NCBI GenBank assembly: GCA_026874595.1
Contig: CM049318.1
Span: 43,256,456 to 43,320,455 of the forward strand
Reading direction: 5' to 3'
Length of the DNA stretch: 64,000 nucleotides
Origin: Sipunculus nudus
Taxonomy: Eukaryota; Annelida; Sipuncula; Golfingiida; Sipunculidae
Shown here: positions 49,339-60,519 of the stretch, piece after piece
Position numbering within the stretch: the stretch's first letter is position 1
Layout of the letters: the number at the start of each line of letters is the position of its first letter
The notes under the pieces: model-generated
Database searches by the model: none
What the model saw: only the letters and a program-made list of their open reading frames with translations
Told to the model about the DNA's origin: nothing
Position numbers and translations under genes: made by a program

Positions 49339-51322
49339 AGCGAACCTGTGAGCTTATGCAATGGTGCAGCGTCGTGCGTCGTGCGTCATCTGTAGGTTAA
49401 CCATAGCTATCTCAAAAATGGCAGGAGCTAGCACCACCAAATATTTTGCAAATAATCAGTCATCTGAAAAACTCTTTTGGATTTTATTTATTTTTTTCTA
49501 ACTGCATTTTCTTAGATTTTATAGGGAAAAAGCTAAAAAAGCTCTCAAAATCTTCTTCTCTGAAACTGTCCAGCCAAATTGTCCAATATTTCACAGAAAT
49601 GATCCCTGGAACAATCTCTCTCAAGTTTGTTTGAATGGTTCCAGTTTGGAGATTTTTGGCCGAGTTACAGGATGTTGAACTTGGTCATCTGTCCAAAAAA
49701 GCACACTAAAATTAAAATCTCAGAAACAGCCAGAGCTATAATCACCAAATTTAATACCAATGTTTGTCACATATGCCATATCTGAAATTGAGGTATTGGT
49801 GGTGCCACCTACATTGATCTGTTTTTTACAAGCGAAAATGTAATTTTAAACTCTTCTAGCTTATACACTGATTTATGATGAAACTGTTAAGCTGATTGGT
49901 TTAAACTTTACAAGAATTATTCTATGGTAGGGTTCTGCCAGTTTTATAAGAATAGATTGGGTAAATACAGCTTTAAAAAAGCATTGTCGCCAATTGAAAA
50001 AGGCTTTCTGTGTTTGAAAACAGATTTGACAACATGCTGAGTTTCATCAGCCAAGTCAAGAGGTCACTCAGTACTAGGTAACTAGGTGGGGTCCAGACAT
50101 CACCATGGCAACTGACCTGGCTCTGGCGGATGTCTGGACAATGTGTCTAGACGTCTAAACATTGTGTCTAGACGCAGAATTCCCAGATTATTGGATCTAT
50201 ATCTTTCAGCTGTTTGAAAAATTTTGGTTTGCATTTTTAGCAAATCTGTGAGATTATTCAATGTTGTGGCAACGTCCGTCGTTCATCTTCCGTCATGCGT
50301 CATAGCTATCTCAAAAAGGGCAGGAGCTAGCATCACCAATTGTTTTGCAAAAGATTTGTCATCTAAAAAATTATCCGATTTTTAGCGAACCTGTGAGCTT
50401 ATGCAATGTTGCTGCATCGTCCATCGTGCGTCATGCGTCGTCTCTAGTTAACCAATCCTATCACAAAAATGGCAGGAGCTAGTGTCACCAGATTGCGCAG
50501 CGTCTATCTGTTCATCTGCCTTTGGATAATAACACTCATATCTCTGCATTGGTTGGACCTATCGACCTGAAATTTTGCATGTGTATACATCTTGGACAGC
50601 TTTCTTGATTTATGACAGGTGGCGCCACCTACATCATGTTTAAGCTGCAGACATCCAAGCTCATATCTCAGGAACTGTTTGACCAGTTGGGCCAAAATTT
50701 TGCATGTTTACAGATCTCCCTTAGCTCTTTATCATAAGCAAAACTGGTGGCGTCACCTGCAACCATTTTTGCACAGCGTCCATCTGTTCATATGCCTTAG
50801 GATAAAATCACTCATATTTCAGCAGTGGTTTAACTTATCCACCTGGAATTTTGCAAGTTTATAGATCCTGGACAGCTTTCTCGATTTTCTGACAGGTGGA
50901 GCCACCATTCAGGACTCTACAGATATCCAAGCTCATATCTCAGGAACCGTTTGACCGATTGGGCCGAAATTTTGCTTGTGTATAGATCTCACGTAGCTCT
51001 TCATCACAGGCAAAACTGGTGGCCCATCCTGCAACCACTGATGCACAGCATCTGTCTGTTCATCTGCTTTGGGATAAAATCACTCATCTCAGCAGTGGTT
51101 TGACTTATCCACCTGAAATTTTGCAGGTTTATACATCATGGGAAAAATTCTCGATTTTATGACAGGTGGCACCACCTACATTCTCGTTTAAGCTGCAGAC
51201 ATCCATGTTAATATGCAACACACCTCAATCTATTCCCCTTGCCACAATATTAAATTTTAAAAATAAACCTCCATTCATACTCCAAAACTTTGCACAGGTT
51301 TGCATTAGGGCTGTAGGCCTTG
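49339..51322 (+). mobile_element. HB elements, three 5' ends in series and one 3' end
   Basis: HB starts are seen at 49339 (AGCGAACCTGTGAGC), 50239 (AGCAAATCTGTGAG) and 50384 (AGCGAACCTGTGAGC). A single terminus, ending in CTTG, lies at 51319-51322. The 49339 part closely follows the HB copy at 26479, including the TCTAGA-rich spot near 50118-50175. The 50384-51322 copy is short, with about 2.5 array units. Confidence 0.75.
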
Positions 51323-53110
51323 TTTATCATATATAACAGCTGAGTGATGTGACCCATGAGTCCCTCGTTTATCTATTTTTGAGACCTTAAAAGATGTGGT
51401 CATCTATTAACAGGGCACTTATCGTAACAAATAGACCTAGAATCTTCTTTCTTGACATGCTGGGAGGCCCATGAAAAGTCTCCTTAGAAACCAGAAATTA
51501 GGTCGCTGTTACCCATTTTCTTCAAGCTATGTGGCTCCAAAGTACCCCCCAGAATAATGAAAAATTTGATACAATAGCTCAAATATCTGAACAACTAATG
51601 CATTGATTACCATGATTCTTTGCATGGATATTGATCATGGGGTGTTTCATGAGTTTCTGCAAACTGGTGGCGTCACCTATATTTTTTCAATACTTTTTTA
51701 CGATTTTTTTTCTCTATTTTTGATACCTCAAAAGATGATGTCATCTGTTAACAGGGCACAAATCTTAACCACTTGATCTAGAATCATCTTTCTTGACATG
51801 TGGGAGGCCCATGAAAAGTTTCCTTGGAAACCTAAATTAAGGTCTCTGTCATCCATATTGTCCGAGCTATAGGGCTCAGAAGTACCCCCCTGAATAACTT
51901 AAAATTTGATACCAAAGCTCTAGTATCTTAACAACAACTGCAATGAGCGGCATGATTTTTTGCATGCATATGCATCATAGAGTGTTTCATCAGTTCCTGC
52001 AGACTGGTGGCACCACCTGGCCTTTTTTCGAATTTTAGGCATTTTTAACTTTATTTTTGAGACCTTCTAAGTTGTGGTCGTCTGTTAACAGGGCACAAAT
52101 CATAACCATTTGACCTGAGATCTTCTTTCTTGACATCCCAGGAGGTAGATAATCTCTATGGATAATCTCCATGGAAACCTAAAATCTGGTCTCTGTTAGT
52201 TACCCATATCCTCTGAGCTATGGGGCTTAATTAGAAGTACCTCCCAGAATAACTAAAAAGTTGATACAAAAGTTCCTGTATCTGAACAACAAATGCATTG
52301 ATCACCCTGATTCTCTGCATGCATAATCCTAATGGAGTGTTTCATCTGTTCTTGCAGACTGGTGGTGCCACCTGGATTTTTAAAAAGTTTTAACACATTA
52401 CTTTCTCTATTTTGAGACCTTTACAGATGCAGTCATCTGTTAACAAGGCACATATTGTAACCATTGGTCCTAGAATCTTCTAACTAGACATCCATTGAGG
52501 TCTGAGAAAAATATCTTTAGAAACTTGAAATTAAGTCTCTGTTACCCATATTCTCTGAGCTATGGCGCTTATAAGCACCCCCAATATAATTAAAAATTTG
52601 ATACTGTGCAGGGCACAAATCATAACCATTGGACCTAAAAATCTTTTAATTTAAAATCCATAGAGGTCCATGAAAAGTCTCCAAGGGAACATGAAATTAG
52701 GTCTCTGTTACCCATATTTTCTGAGCTATAGGGCTTATAAGCACCCCCAGAATAATTAAAAATTTGAAACCAAAGTAGGGTACAAATCATAACCATTGGG
52801 CCCAGAATCTTCTAAGTCCCTCCGAAGTTCTACCCAGAAACCTGAAATTCGGTCATTGTTACCTATATTCTCAGAGTTTTGAGGTATGTTTGAGCACCCC
52901 AGAAATAATGCAAAATACACACAAATTGCCAGAGTCCTCAGGAAAGGTTGGTTGGATTGTCATCAAATATGTTATGCTTATGGGTCTTGGTGAACATAAG
53001 CTAATATACATGAACAATGATGCCACCTTAATTATCGTAATTAGTTGCCTGTGCAAGTACATATTGTCAACATGTCAGTCGGCTGAGCGTCATGACCCTT
53101 GGGTCACTTG
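51323..53110 (+). mobile_element. HA' element with at least four core units
   Basis: An HA-type terminus-like sequence (51340-51372) is followed by units of about 310 bp starting 'ctctatttttgagacc', each with 'gttaacagggcacaaat', 'cctgaaattaggtctctgttaccc' and a GGTGG-CCACC site. The copy ends GGCTGAGCGTCATGACCC, GGGTCACTTG at 53107-53110. No coding gene. Confidence 0.7.
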
Positions 53111-53670
53111 GTATATTTTTCCTCTATTCTTGAGACCTTTAAAGATGTGGTTTTCTGTTAACAGGGTACAAATGGTAACCATTGGTCATAGAATCTTCTA
53201 AACTGATATCCAGGGAGGTCCATTCAGAATATCCTTGGAAACCTGAAATTAGGTTTCTGTTACCCATATTCTCCAAGCTATGGGGCTTATAAGCACCTAG
53301 AATAATTGAAAATTTGATACCAAAGAAGGGCACAATTCATAACCTTGGACCCAGAATCTTCTAACTTGACATTCTGAGAGTTACTTAAAATTTCTCCCGT
53401 GAAACCTGAAATTGGGTCACTGTGACCTATATTCTCAGAGTTTTGGGGTATGTTTGAGCACCCCAGAAATAACAATCTGTTAACAATCTGTTCGTCAGAT
53501 GGGCACAACTGGTAGCCTTTGGATGTAGAATAAGGTCACTGTAAGCTAAATCAAAGATCTGTTGGCAAATGCATGATTTAAGCACTCTGGGAGTAATGTA
53601 ATTTTACCCATTGTTCAAGGCTCCTTGAATTCAGCTGACCGTCATGGCCCATGGGTCCCATGTTTACCCT
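53111..53670 (+). repeat. HA' core units and decayed terminus
   Basis: Further HA' units lead to 'cagctgaccgtcatggcccatgggtcccatg' near 53633-53662, a mutated HA-type end (CATG in place of CTTG). After this the sequence is unique and leads to the host terminal exon. Confidence 0.65.
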
Positions 53671-53809
53671 TATTTGAAAATGCATGAGAGTTTTACTTAG
53701 ACTGGCTCTTGATGGGGTGCTTCTTATATTTGCAGATGCTAATCAACTTCATCTGGTCTTTTGTGAGGAACATGAGCTATGTGCCTTCAGTTTGGCTTTT
53801 ATTTTACAG

Positions 53810-53853
53810 GTTCTAGGCATCTTGTGGTGACAATGCAAGGAAAGGCAAAATAA
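53810..53853 (+). CDS. host gene terminal exon: YjbQ/UPF0047 family C-terminus
   Basis: After the acceptor 'ggcttttattttacag', the two bases GT complete the codon left open at 25803 (A+GT, Ser). Then SRHLVVTMQGKAK and TAA (53851-53853) follow. UPF0047 proteins end with an RxLVVTxxGE-like strand directly after the EHRxH region, so content, frame and position all agree. The intron between is 28,006 bp. Everything between the two splice sites belongs to repeat families or unassigned DNA, so this is a gene stretched by insertions rather than broken by them. Confidence 0.9.
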
Positions 53854-54058
53854 GGAAGGAACATTTCAATTGTCAAATCGGTGGCACTGTGAAGACCAAA
53901 GTTTTACAGGATGTAGAACTGGTTTATGATATATGTGTGGTCAGTCTGACACAGCAAAAGTACATTATGTATGGACAATATATCACCCATTTACCCTGCA
54001 GGAACCAGCTCAAGGTCCTAGAAAGAGATGAATTCAATTAATAATTCACTATGTTTTT
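53854..54058 (+). other. probable 3' UTR and downstream flank of the YjbQ-like gene
   Basis: About 200 unique bases between the stop codon and the next HA element. No perfect AATAAA is seen, so the polyadenylation site is undefined. Confidence 0.5.
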
Positions 54059-55340
54059 AGATCAGCTGACAATAAGGCTGTCCCTCCATCTGTCTGTTTT
54101 TTAAATGGCACATTTTGAAACCATTAGATCTACAAATCTGAAATTCACCATACTGTTCGATGTCCCTCACTTGTCCTGCCAAACTGAAAACGTGTCACTG
54201 CAACTTTTGTTCCTTGGAGAAATTCAGGAAAATCCTCCCTTTTACAATAAAAATCTTTTATCACACTTCAGGACTGCCTAACATGGAAACCACTTGTCTG
54301 TTTTTCTCCATATTTACCATAAATATTCTCTAATATATTTCCTATAAACAGGCCAGAAATTAGGTCTGTAAATTGTAATTAGGGCCCTGCTTGATAAGCT
54401 ATGCCCTATAGTGATCGCCGTGTCTGTCCGTCCTTCCGTCCTTTCGCCAGTGACACTTTCTTTCGCACGTGATAACTCAACAACAACATACTGCAGCTTT
54501 CCCAAATTCACAGGGATGATTGGTACCTATGATGGCTCCAGACCTATTGAATTACAGACGTTAGATATCCAGTATGGCTGCCACAGCCCAATTGCTTATT
54601 TTCTTTCGCACGCAATAACTCAACTCATATTTTTCAAATTTAACTTAATTTTTCACCCATATGTATACGAGTCCAGCACTAGCAGAAACGCGGGGCCCTC
54701 TGAGGACCATTGTCTGACCACATCTAATTTTCTAAATGTTATGGGCCCAAACATAATGACCTTTGATAAAATCAGGAAAAATATTTATTCACTTAACATG
54801 GTAAATGTTAAAGCTAGAGACAATTTCCTAATTTATAACTTTATTTAAGCAAAATTTATTGGTATACCCGAAATTAGATCAGAATCTTTTACATTAAAAT
54901 CAGTACCTTAAATTTTGCCCAACTCTGACATTGGCACATTTTTTCCTGTAGGAATATTTCATTTAATTTTCACAGCATGTACACATAAGGATTAATCTTT
55001 TGAATTCAAAATTTGCACATAAAAGCCAAAAAAATTAGGCTAGTTACTGATTTTTTTTTTTGGAGGGGCTCTATTGTATTCACTTGCATTGTCAAGGCAG
55101 CCCACTTCTGGTCATATCCCCTCATGTACGTCACAGGTGTAAATGTTGTTGCAATTTAGATTTATATATTTAGAAATGTATGTTATTCAGCAAATGTATA
55201 AAGTTTATAAACTTAAATTTTTTATAAGCTTTAAAAAAAAAGGATCAAAAGCAGACATTTTCTCATTATTTTCCTGCTCAGTGTGCTAGAATGGGAAATA
55301 AAGTGATTGGCTTTGTCTTTCAACATCTGTACCTATTTTT
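54059..55340 (+). mobile_element. HA element, 3'-truncated, hosting HE
   Basis: Starts AGATCAGCTGACAATAAG at 54059 after a T-run and follows HA body. It is interrupted at 54381-54727 by HE and continues to about 55340, where HB begins. An open frame at 54411-54848 spans HE and HA sequence and is fortuitous. Confidence 0.72.
54381..54727 (+). mobile_element. HE element, 347 bp
   Basis: The 5' hairpin AGGGC-cct-GCTT-gat-AAGC-tat-GCCCT is followed by GTCTGTCCGTCCTTCCGTCC. Near the 3' end lies GCGGGGCCCT, the inverse of AGGGCCCTGC at 9 of 10 positions, and the element ends at CTAA before TTTT. The HA copy it interrupts reads straight across the junction (AATT | TTTTC), which fixes both ends. Smallest of the five families and without a tandem core. 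Confidence 0.8.
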
Positions 55341-58300
55341 AGCAAACCTCTAAGCTTATGCGATGGTGTGGCATTAGCCGTCATCTGTCTGTTCACCCAT
55401 ACTATCTCGAAAATGGCAGGAGCTAGCATCACCAAATTTTAAGCAAATAATTAGTCTTCTAAAAAACTCGGATTGTGCTTATTTTTTTAGCTAACTGCAT
55501 TTTCTAAGATTTTATTGGGAAAAAGCTAAAAAATCATCTTCTCCGTAACTGTTCAGCCAAATTGTCCAATATTTCACAGAAATGATTCCTGGAACAGTCT
55601 CTCTCAAGTTTGTTCAAATGGTACAAGTTTAGTGATTTTTGGCCCATGTTACAGGAAGTTGAACTAAGTCATCTGTCCAAAATAGCATACTAAAATTACA
55701 ATCTCCGAAAAAGCTTGAGTTATCATCACCAAATTTCATGCAAATGTTGGTCACATGAGTATTTATTGAAATTGAGGTATCGTTGGCGCCACCTGCATCG
55801 ACCATAACTGTACAGGGGTCATCAGTCATCAGTACATTAATCCATAATTTCTCAGGAAAAGCAGGAGTTGGCAGCCCAAAATTTTATGCAAAAATGTCAC
55901 ATATCAAATGTTGTGGAATTTAGTGTTTTGTGGCACCATCTGCATTAACTAACATTTTATGGTGATAAAGCTAAAAACCTTTGAAAATCTTCTTCTCAAA
56001 AGTCATTTAACCAAATTGTTCAGTATTTCACAGAAATGATTCCAGAGACCAGCTCTTTCACGTTTGACAAATGGTTTTGGTTTGATGAATTTTGGCCGAG
56101 TTACAGGAATTTGAAATTAGTCATTTTGCAAGTAAGCATACACATAATATCAGAAGCAATATGAGCTAGGATCACTAAATATTGTGCAAATGTTGGTCAC
56201 ATGACTCATTTGAAATTGCAGTTTTTGTGCGCCACCTACATCGACCTGATTTTACAGCAGAAACCTAGTAATTTTAGCCACAGATTTACAGATATGAAAT
56301 GTTTTATGATGAAACTGTCAAACTAAATGGTTTAATTTTTCACATGAATATTCTAGGATAGGTTTTTTGCTTGCCGGAATCAAAGATTTGGGCAAGCATA
56401 TTGGTCAGTTGCGTATGTCTGTTTGTCTGTCTGTCTGTCTGTTTGTCATCACTCTCCTGGCCACAATTTTGCCATAATCACCTTGAAACTTACAGGGATA
56501 ATGGAAAACAAAATTTTTCTAGGTGCCCTATTGTTTTTGGTTAATATAGGTCAACAGTTAAGGTCAAGGTCATCGAAAAACCACGAAATTTCATTTTCCT
56601 CATAACTTGGTCAAAAATGGTCGTATCAACCTCATTCTAAGATCATTTTGTTCGTCTTTCCTTTCCCCATATCATGGTATGATCAACTTTTGTTGACTTT
56701 GTGTCACCTTGTCAGTATGTCTGTCTGTTCCTCTGTTGTTGTCAATTTTGACAATGACCTTGATGTTCTGTCTGACATTTAGTACAGTACAGGCCACAAT
56801 TCTGCAGCAATCACCTTGAAACTTACAAGAACGATGAAAAACCGAAGTTCGAGGTAGCCCATTGTTTTTGGTTAATTTGGGTCCAAGGTCAAGATCATTG
56901 AAAAACCTTGAAATGTTATTTTCCTCATAACTTGGTCAAAATGGCCATATCAACCTCATTCTAAGGTCATTTTCGTCATCTCTCCCTTCCTTATACCATG
57001 GTATGATCAATCTTTGTTGACCTTGTGTCACCTTGTCAGTATGTCTGTCTGTTCCTCTGCTGTTGTCAATATGGTCAACGGCCTTGATGGTCTCAATGAC
57101 ATTTAGCACACTTCAGGTCACAATTTCGCCACAATAACTTTCAAACTTTCAGAGACAATGGAAATCTAATCTTCTAGATGCCCTATTGTTTTTTGGTCAA
57201 TATAGGTCCAAGGTCAAGGTCAAGATCATTAAAAAACTTTGAAACGTTATTTTCCTCATAACTTGGTCAAAAATGGCCGTATCAACCTCATTCTAAGGTC
57301 ATTTTGTTCGTCTCACCCTTCCCTATATCATGGCATGATTAAACTTTGTTGACCATGTGTCACCTTGTCAGTATATCTGTTCGTTCCTCTGTTGTTGTCA
57401 ATTTTGTCATCGGCCTTGATGTTCTCTCTGACATTTAGCACATTACAGGCCACAATTTTGCAGCAATCACCTTGAATCTTTTAGAGATGATGTAAAACTA
57501 AATTGCCAGGTGCCCTATTGTTTTTCGTCAATATAGGTCAAGGGAAGGTCATCGAAAAACCTTGAAATTTTATTTTCTTCATAACTTGGTCAAATATGGT
57601 GGTATCAACCTCATTCTAAGGTCATTTTCCTCGTTTTTCAATTCCTCATGTTATGGTATGATCAACATTTGTTGACCATGTGTCACCTTGTCAGTATGTC
57701 TGTCTGTTTCTCTGTTGTTGTCAATTTTGTCAACGGCCTTGATATTCTCTCCGACATTTAGCACATTACAGGCCACAATTTTGCAGCAATCACCTTGAAA
57801 CATTTAGAGATGATGGAAACTTGTTGGTGCCCGATTGTTTTTGGTTAATTTGGGTCAAAGGGAAAGGTCAAGGTCATAGAAAAACAGAGACATTTTGTTT
57901 TCCTCATAACTTGGTCGTATCAACCTGAGTCTTACTTCATTTTGTTCGTCTGACCATTTACCATGCATATCATGATATCATCAACCTTTGTTGACCTTGT
58001 GTCATCTTGTTTTTATTTCTGTCAAAAATGAATTGTCCTGTATAGGATAGCTACTAATAATAACACTAACAATGTCACTCTATCTGTCTGTCTGTCTCTC
58101 TGTCTGTCTGTCTGTCTACTCATCTTTGACTTTTGAAAATCAGCAAAACCTTATTCATATGTGCTTCTATTTCCCCCATGATAGGGGTTTTATATTTGAT
58201 CAGATCCAAATGTTCCCTGTCTGTCTGCCTAGTAACTGTCCATCTATTTCGCTGTCCTATTTCCAGTCACTTCCGGCAAGCGTTCGACCTCTGGTCGTCT

Positions 58301-58860
58301 AGTTTTGTAATGTATATGGATAGGTTGGGTTTATTGATTTTTGGTAGAGTCATAGAGAGCTCAAGTTGGTCTTGAGGCCATTTGTAAGCATTTTGATAAA
58401 AAAAATCTTATGGATATGTCAGCTTGAAAAAAAGTATTGTAGCCAAAGTCTTTCAGTACCATGTGTAAACAGATTTACCAACAGGCCAAGATTGAGTCTG
58501 TATATATCTTTTAATAGCTTCGCAGACTGCCAACTGTTTCAGATTTTTCAACAGGCCAAAGGTTAGTCTAGATCTATTTATAGCTTTGACAGACTACTAG
58601 ATGTGTCAGATTATAATACAGGTCAAGAGCTCACTCAGTGCAGCCAGGTGCAGGTCAAGAGTTCACTCGCTTTTCTCACCTACGCCCATTGCACCTGACT
58701 CAAGAGAAGTTTGACCTGTCCATGCATCTTTCATGGCTTTCTCATTCACAAAACTGGTGTCGCAACCTACAGTGACATTTGCGTAGTGTTAGTGCTTGCT
58801 TATTTCTCAGGATGGGTTTAATATATCAGCCTGAAATTGTGCATATTTATACATCTCGTA
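55341..58860 (+). mobile_element. HB element, 3'-truncated, hosting HD
   Basis: Starts AGCAAACCTCTAAGC at 55341. HB body runs to the T-run at 56363, then HD intervenes, and HB body resumes after 58302 ('gagctcaagttggtcttgaggcca', compare 35850). It goes on through the 'cagactgccaactg' minisatellite and into 'gactggtgaag' near 58880. No HB 3' end is present. Confidence 0.7.
56368..58302 (+). mobile_element. HD element with five ~325-bp core units
   Basis: After TTTTT it starts with the hairpin TGCTTGCCGGAATC-aaa-GATT...GGCAAGCA and the microsatellite (GTCT)n near 56415-56445. The 3' end carries TTCCGGCAAGC, the exact inverse of GCTTGCCGGAA (11 of 11). Then come the stem CGACC-TCT-GGTCG and CTAG (58299-58302) before TTTT. 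Core units recur every 324-330 bp, with 'cctcataacttggtc'-like phrases at about 56598, 56923, 57253, 57578 and 57902. No coding capacity; a second GTCT run lies at 58081-58117. Confidence 0.87.
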
Positions 58861-59291
58861 TAGCTTTATCGTATACAACAAGACTGGTGAAGTCATTCGG
58901 AAGTCACGAAGACTCACTGGTCAACCTGTGGTCAGTTTAGAGCCACATGGCAAAGGCAATTTCATTGCATGCATATATTTAAATTGCTTATGGTTGTGCT
59001 TGTAATGATTGTATAATACAATACATGATACATACTAAATTATTATATATGAAACCCGTATACGTCTTTTAAAATACATTTATAAATTAAGATATCATTA
59101 AATATTAAAACAGTTTTAATATATTTTCCATACATACAAATATTCAGTATATTAATATTATTATAATATATGGAAAATTCAATATATCCTAATAGGACAT
59201 CGCTGGAATACCAACAAATATATATATGTACCACACAAAATGTAACTGGAATGTTTTAAAATTTTAGAGTTCTACGATCTTTTTTTTTTTA
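58861..59291. other. AT-rich non-coding sequence
   Basis: Very AT-rich with no repeat-family match recognised. It lies immediately 5' of the first LINE fragment. There is no trace of a LINE ORF1, so the LINE is probably 5'-truncated. Confidence 0.5.
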
Positions 59292-60519
59292 ATGTTGTTG
59301 GTCTTTAATGCCCAGTCTGTTCGCCAGACAGTAACTTCCACCCATGAGTTGGTCATCGACTACCAAGCCGATATTGTTATACTGATAGAGACCACAGGCG
59401 CTTGAATCGCTCTTTGTGTTGATATTGGCTTAAATAGTGTTCAATTTACATTAACAGCAATCCCCTGCCGTTTAATGAGCTTTAAACCATGATATATCGC
59501 TTGCCGGTACTTGTTTATTTAATAAATACACAAGGCCGGCATCCAAGTCTGCGGACGGGTAGGCGATAACACAAGAAATCAATTGAAATTCCCAAATATT
59601 TCAAAGATTTTCGAGGGAAGAAACTTACAGTCGTTAAATGGCCAGTTCTTCTTTCTATAAAAGCATCAACAATTCCAATACACACAGTGTACCACTTGTA
59701 ATGAGCTCTTATTTGTAACTAGTCTGCATCCATTAAGCAGCTGTTACCCCAAACAAGGAAATCCCCATGTATCTTGGTCAGCAGTAAGGATTCCCCCCTG
59801 GAACCTAACACCTGATTGGTTGATAATGATGGAAATAGTAATCTGGGATTAATCTGTCTGTTTGTCGCTTAATGGATACAGACTCGTCCGCAGACTTGGA
59901 TGCCGGCCTTGTGTATCTATTTTATAAACAAGTACCGGCAAACAATATAACATGGTTTACAGCTCATTAAACGGTAGGGGATTGTTTTTAAGTTAAATTG
60001 GACACTATTTAAGCCAATATCAACACAAATAGCGATTCAAGCGCCTGTGTAGAGACCCTGCTTTACCCACAAGGCGATGAACCTTCCTCGCTGCCTTGAC
60101 ACCGACAGGTTACGAGTTTCGTTCGTTACACCGTGTTCGATCAGGGCAGGTGGCAGCAGCGTCGTCATCAAATCATGCTTGGTTTCCAATGCTTCGTTTG
60201 CGTCATTAAAGTTTTCGTCCATTCGTATCGGTTGAATAAAAAAAAATCTCAGAATCAGATTTCGATTGCACTTGTATGCTTATATAGACCTCCTTCCAGT
60301 AAGCGTAATAAACTGACTAATTCTGTGTTTCTTCAGGAATTTTCTTAACCTTGTCAAGTTATATTAGTTTCTCTGGTGATTTTGCAATTTTGGGCGATTC
60401 CAATTTCCATTATGACCATGTTGAGCGACCGTAATCTCACCCAGCTAGTCGATGTCTCCACCCATAAACAAGTCCACACTCTCGACTGGGTGGTTGTACG
60501 CATCGGTTCCAGTACACTG
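59292..60519 (+). pseudogene. LINE endonuclease domain, split by the foldback element
   Basis: Before the insertion: LLVFNAQSVRQT and HELVIDYQADIVILIET (59292-59391), the N-terminal metal-binding region of an APE-like endonuclease (N and E residues). After it: YPQGDEPSSLP, then ALVCLYRPPSSKRNK (about 60268-60312), GDSNFHYDHV recoverable across a frame change near 60390-60420, and THKQVHTLDWVVVR (about 60461-60505). The domain nicks target DNA to prime reverse transcription in the intact element. Frameshifts near 60345 and 60500 break it. Confidence 0.85.
59393..60049. mobile_element. foldback/MITE-like element, 657 bp, 168-bp arms
   Basis: The arms 59393-59560 and 59882-60049 are inverted copies of each other, mostly identical (CACAGGCGCTTGAATCGCT at the tip). 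TAGAGAC is duplicated on both sides (59386-59392 and 60050-60056). The 321-bp middle holds a smaller inverted pair, 'gtctgcatccattaag' (about 59722) and 'cttaatggatacagac' (about 59868), next to the right arm. No coding capacity. Long arms suggest a non-autonomous cut-and-paste element. A 7-bp duplication is unusual and leaves the superfamily open. Confidence 0.9.

Noticed and set aside
54411-54848. A 145-codon open frame on the plus strand
   Set aside because: It starts in the HE microsatellite and crosses the HE/HA junction, so it is a chance fusion of two repeat families.
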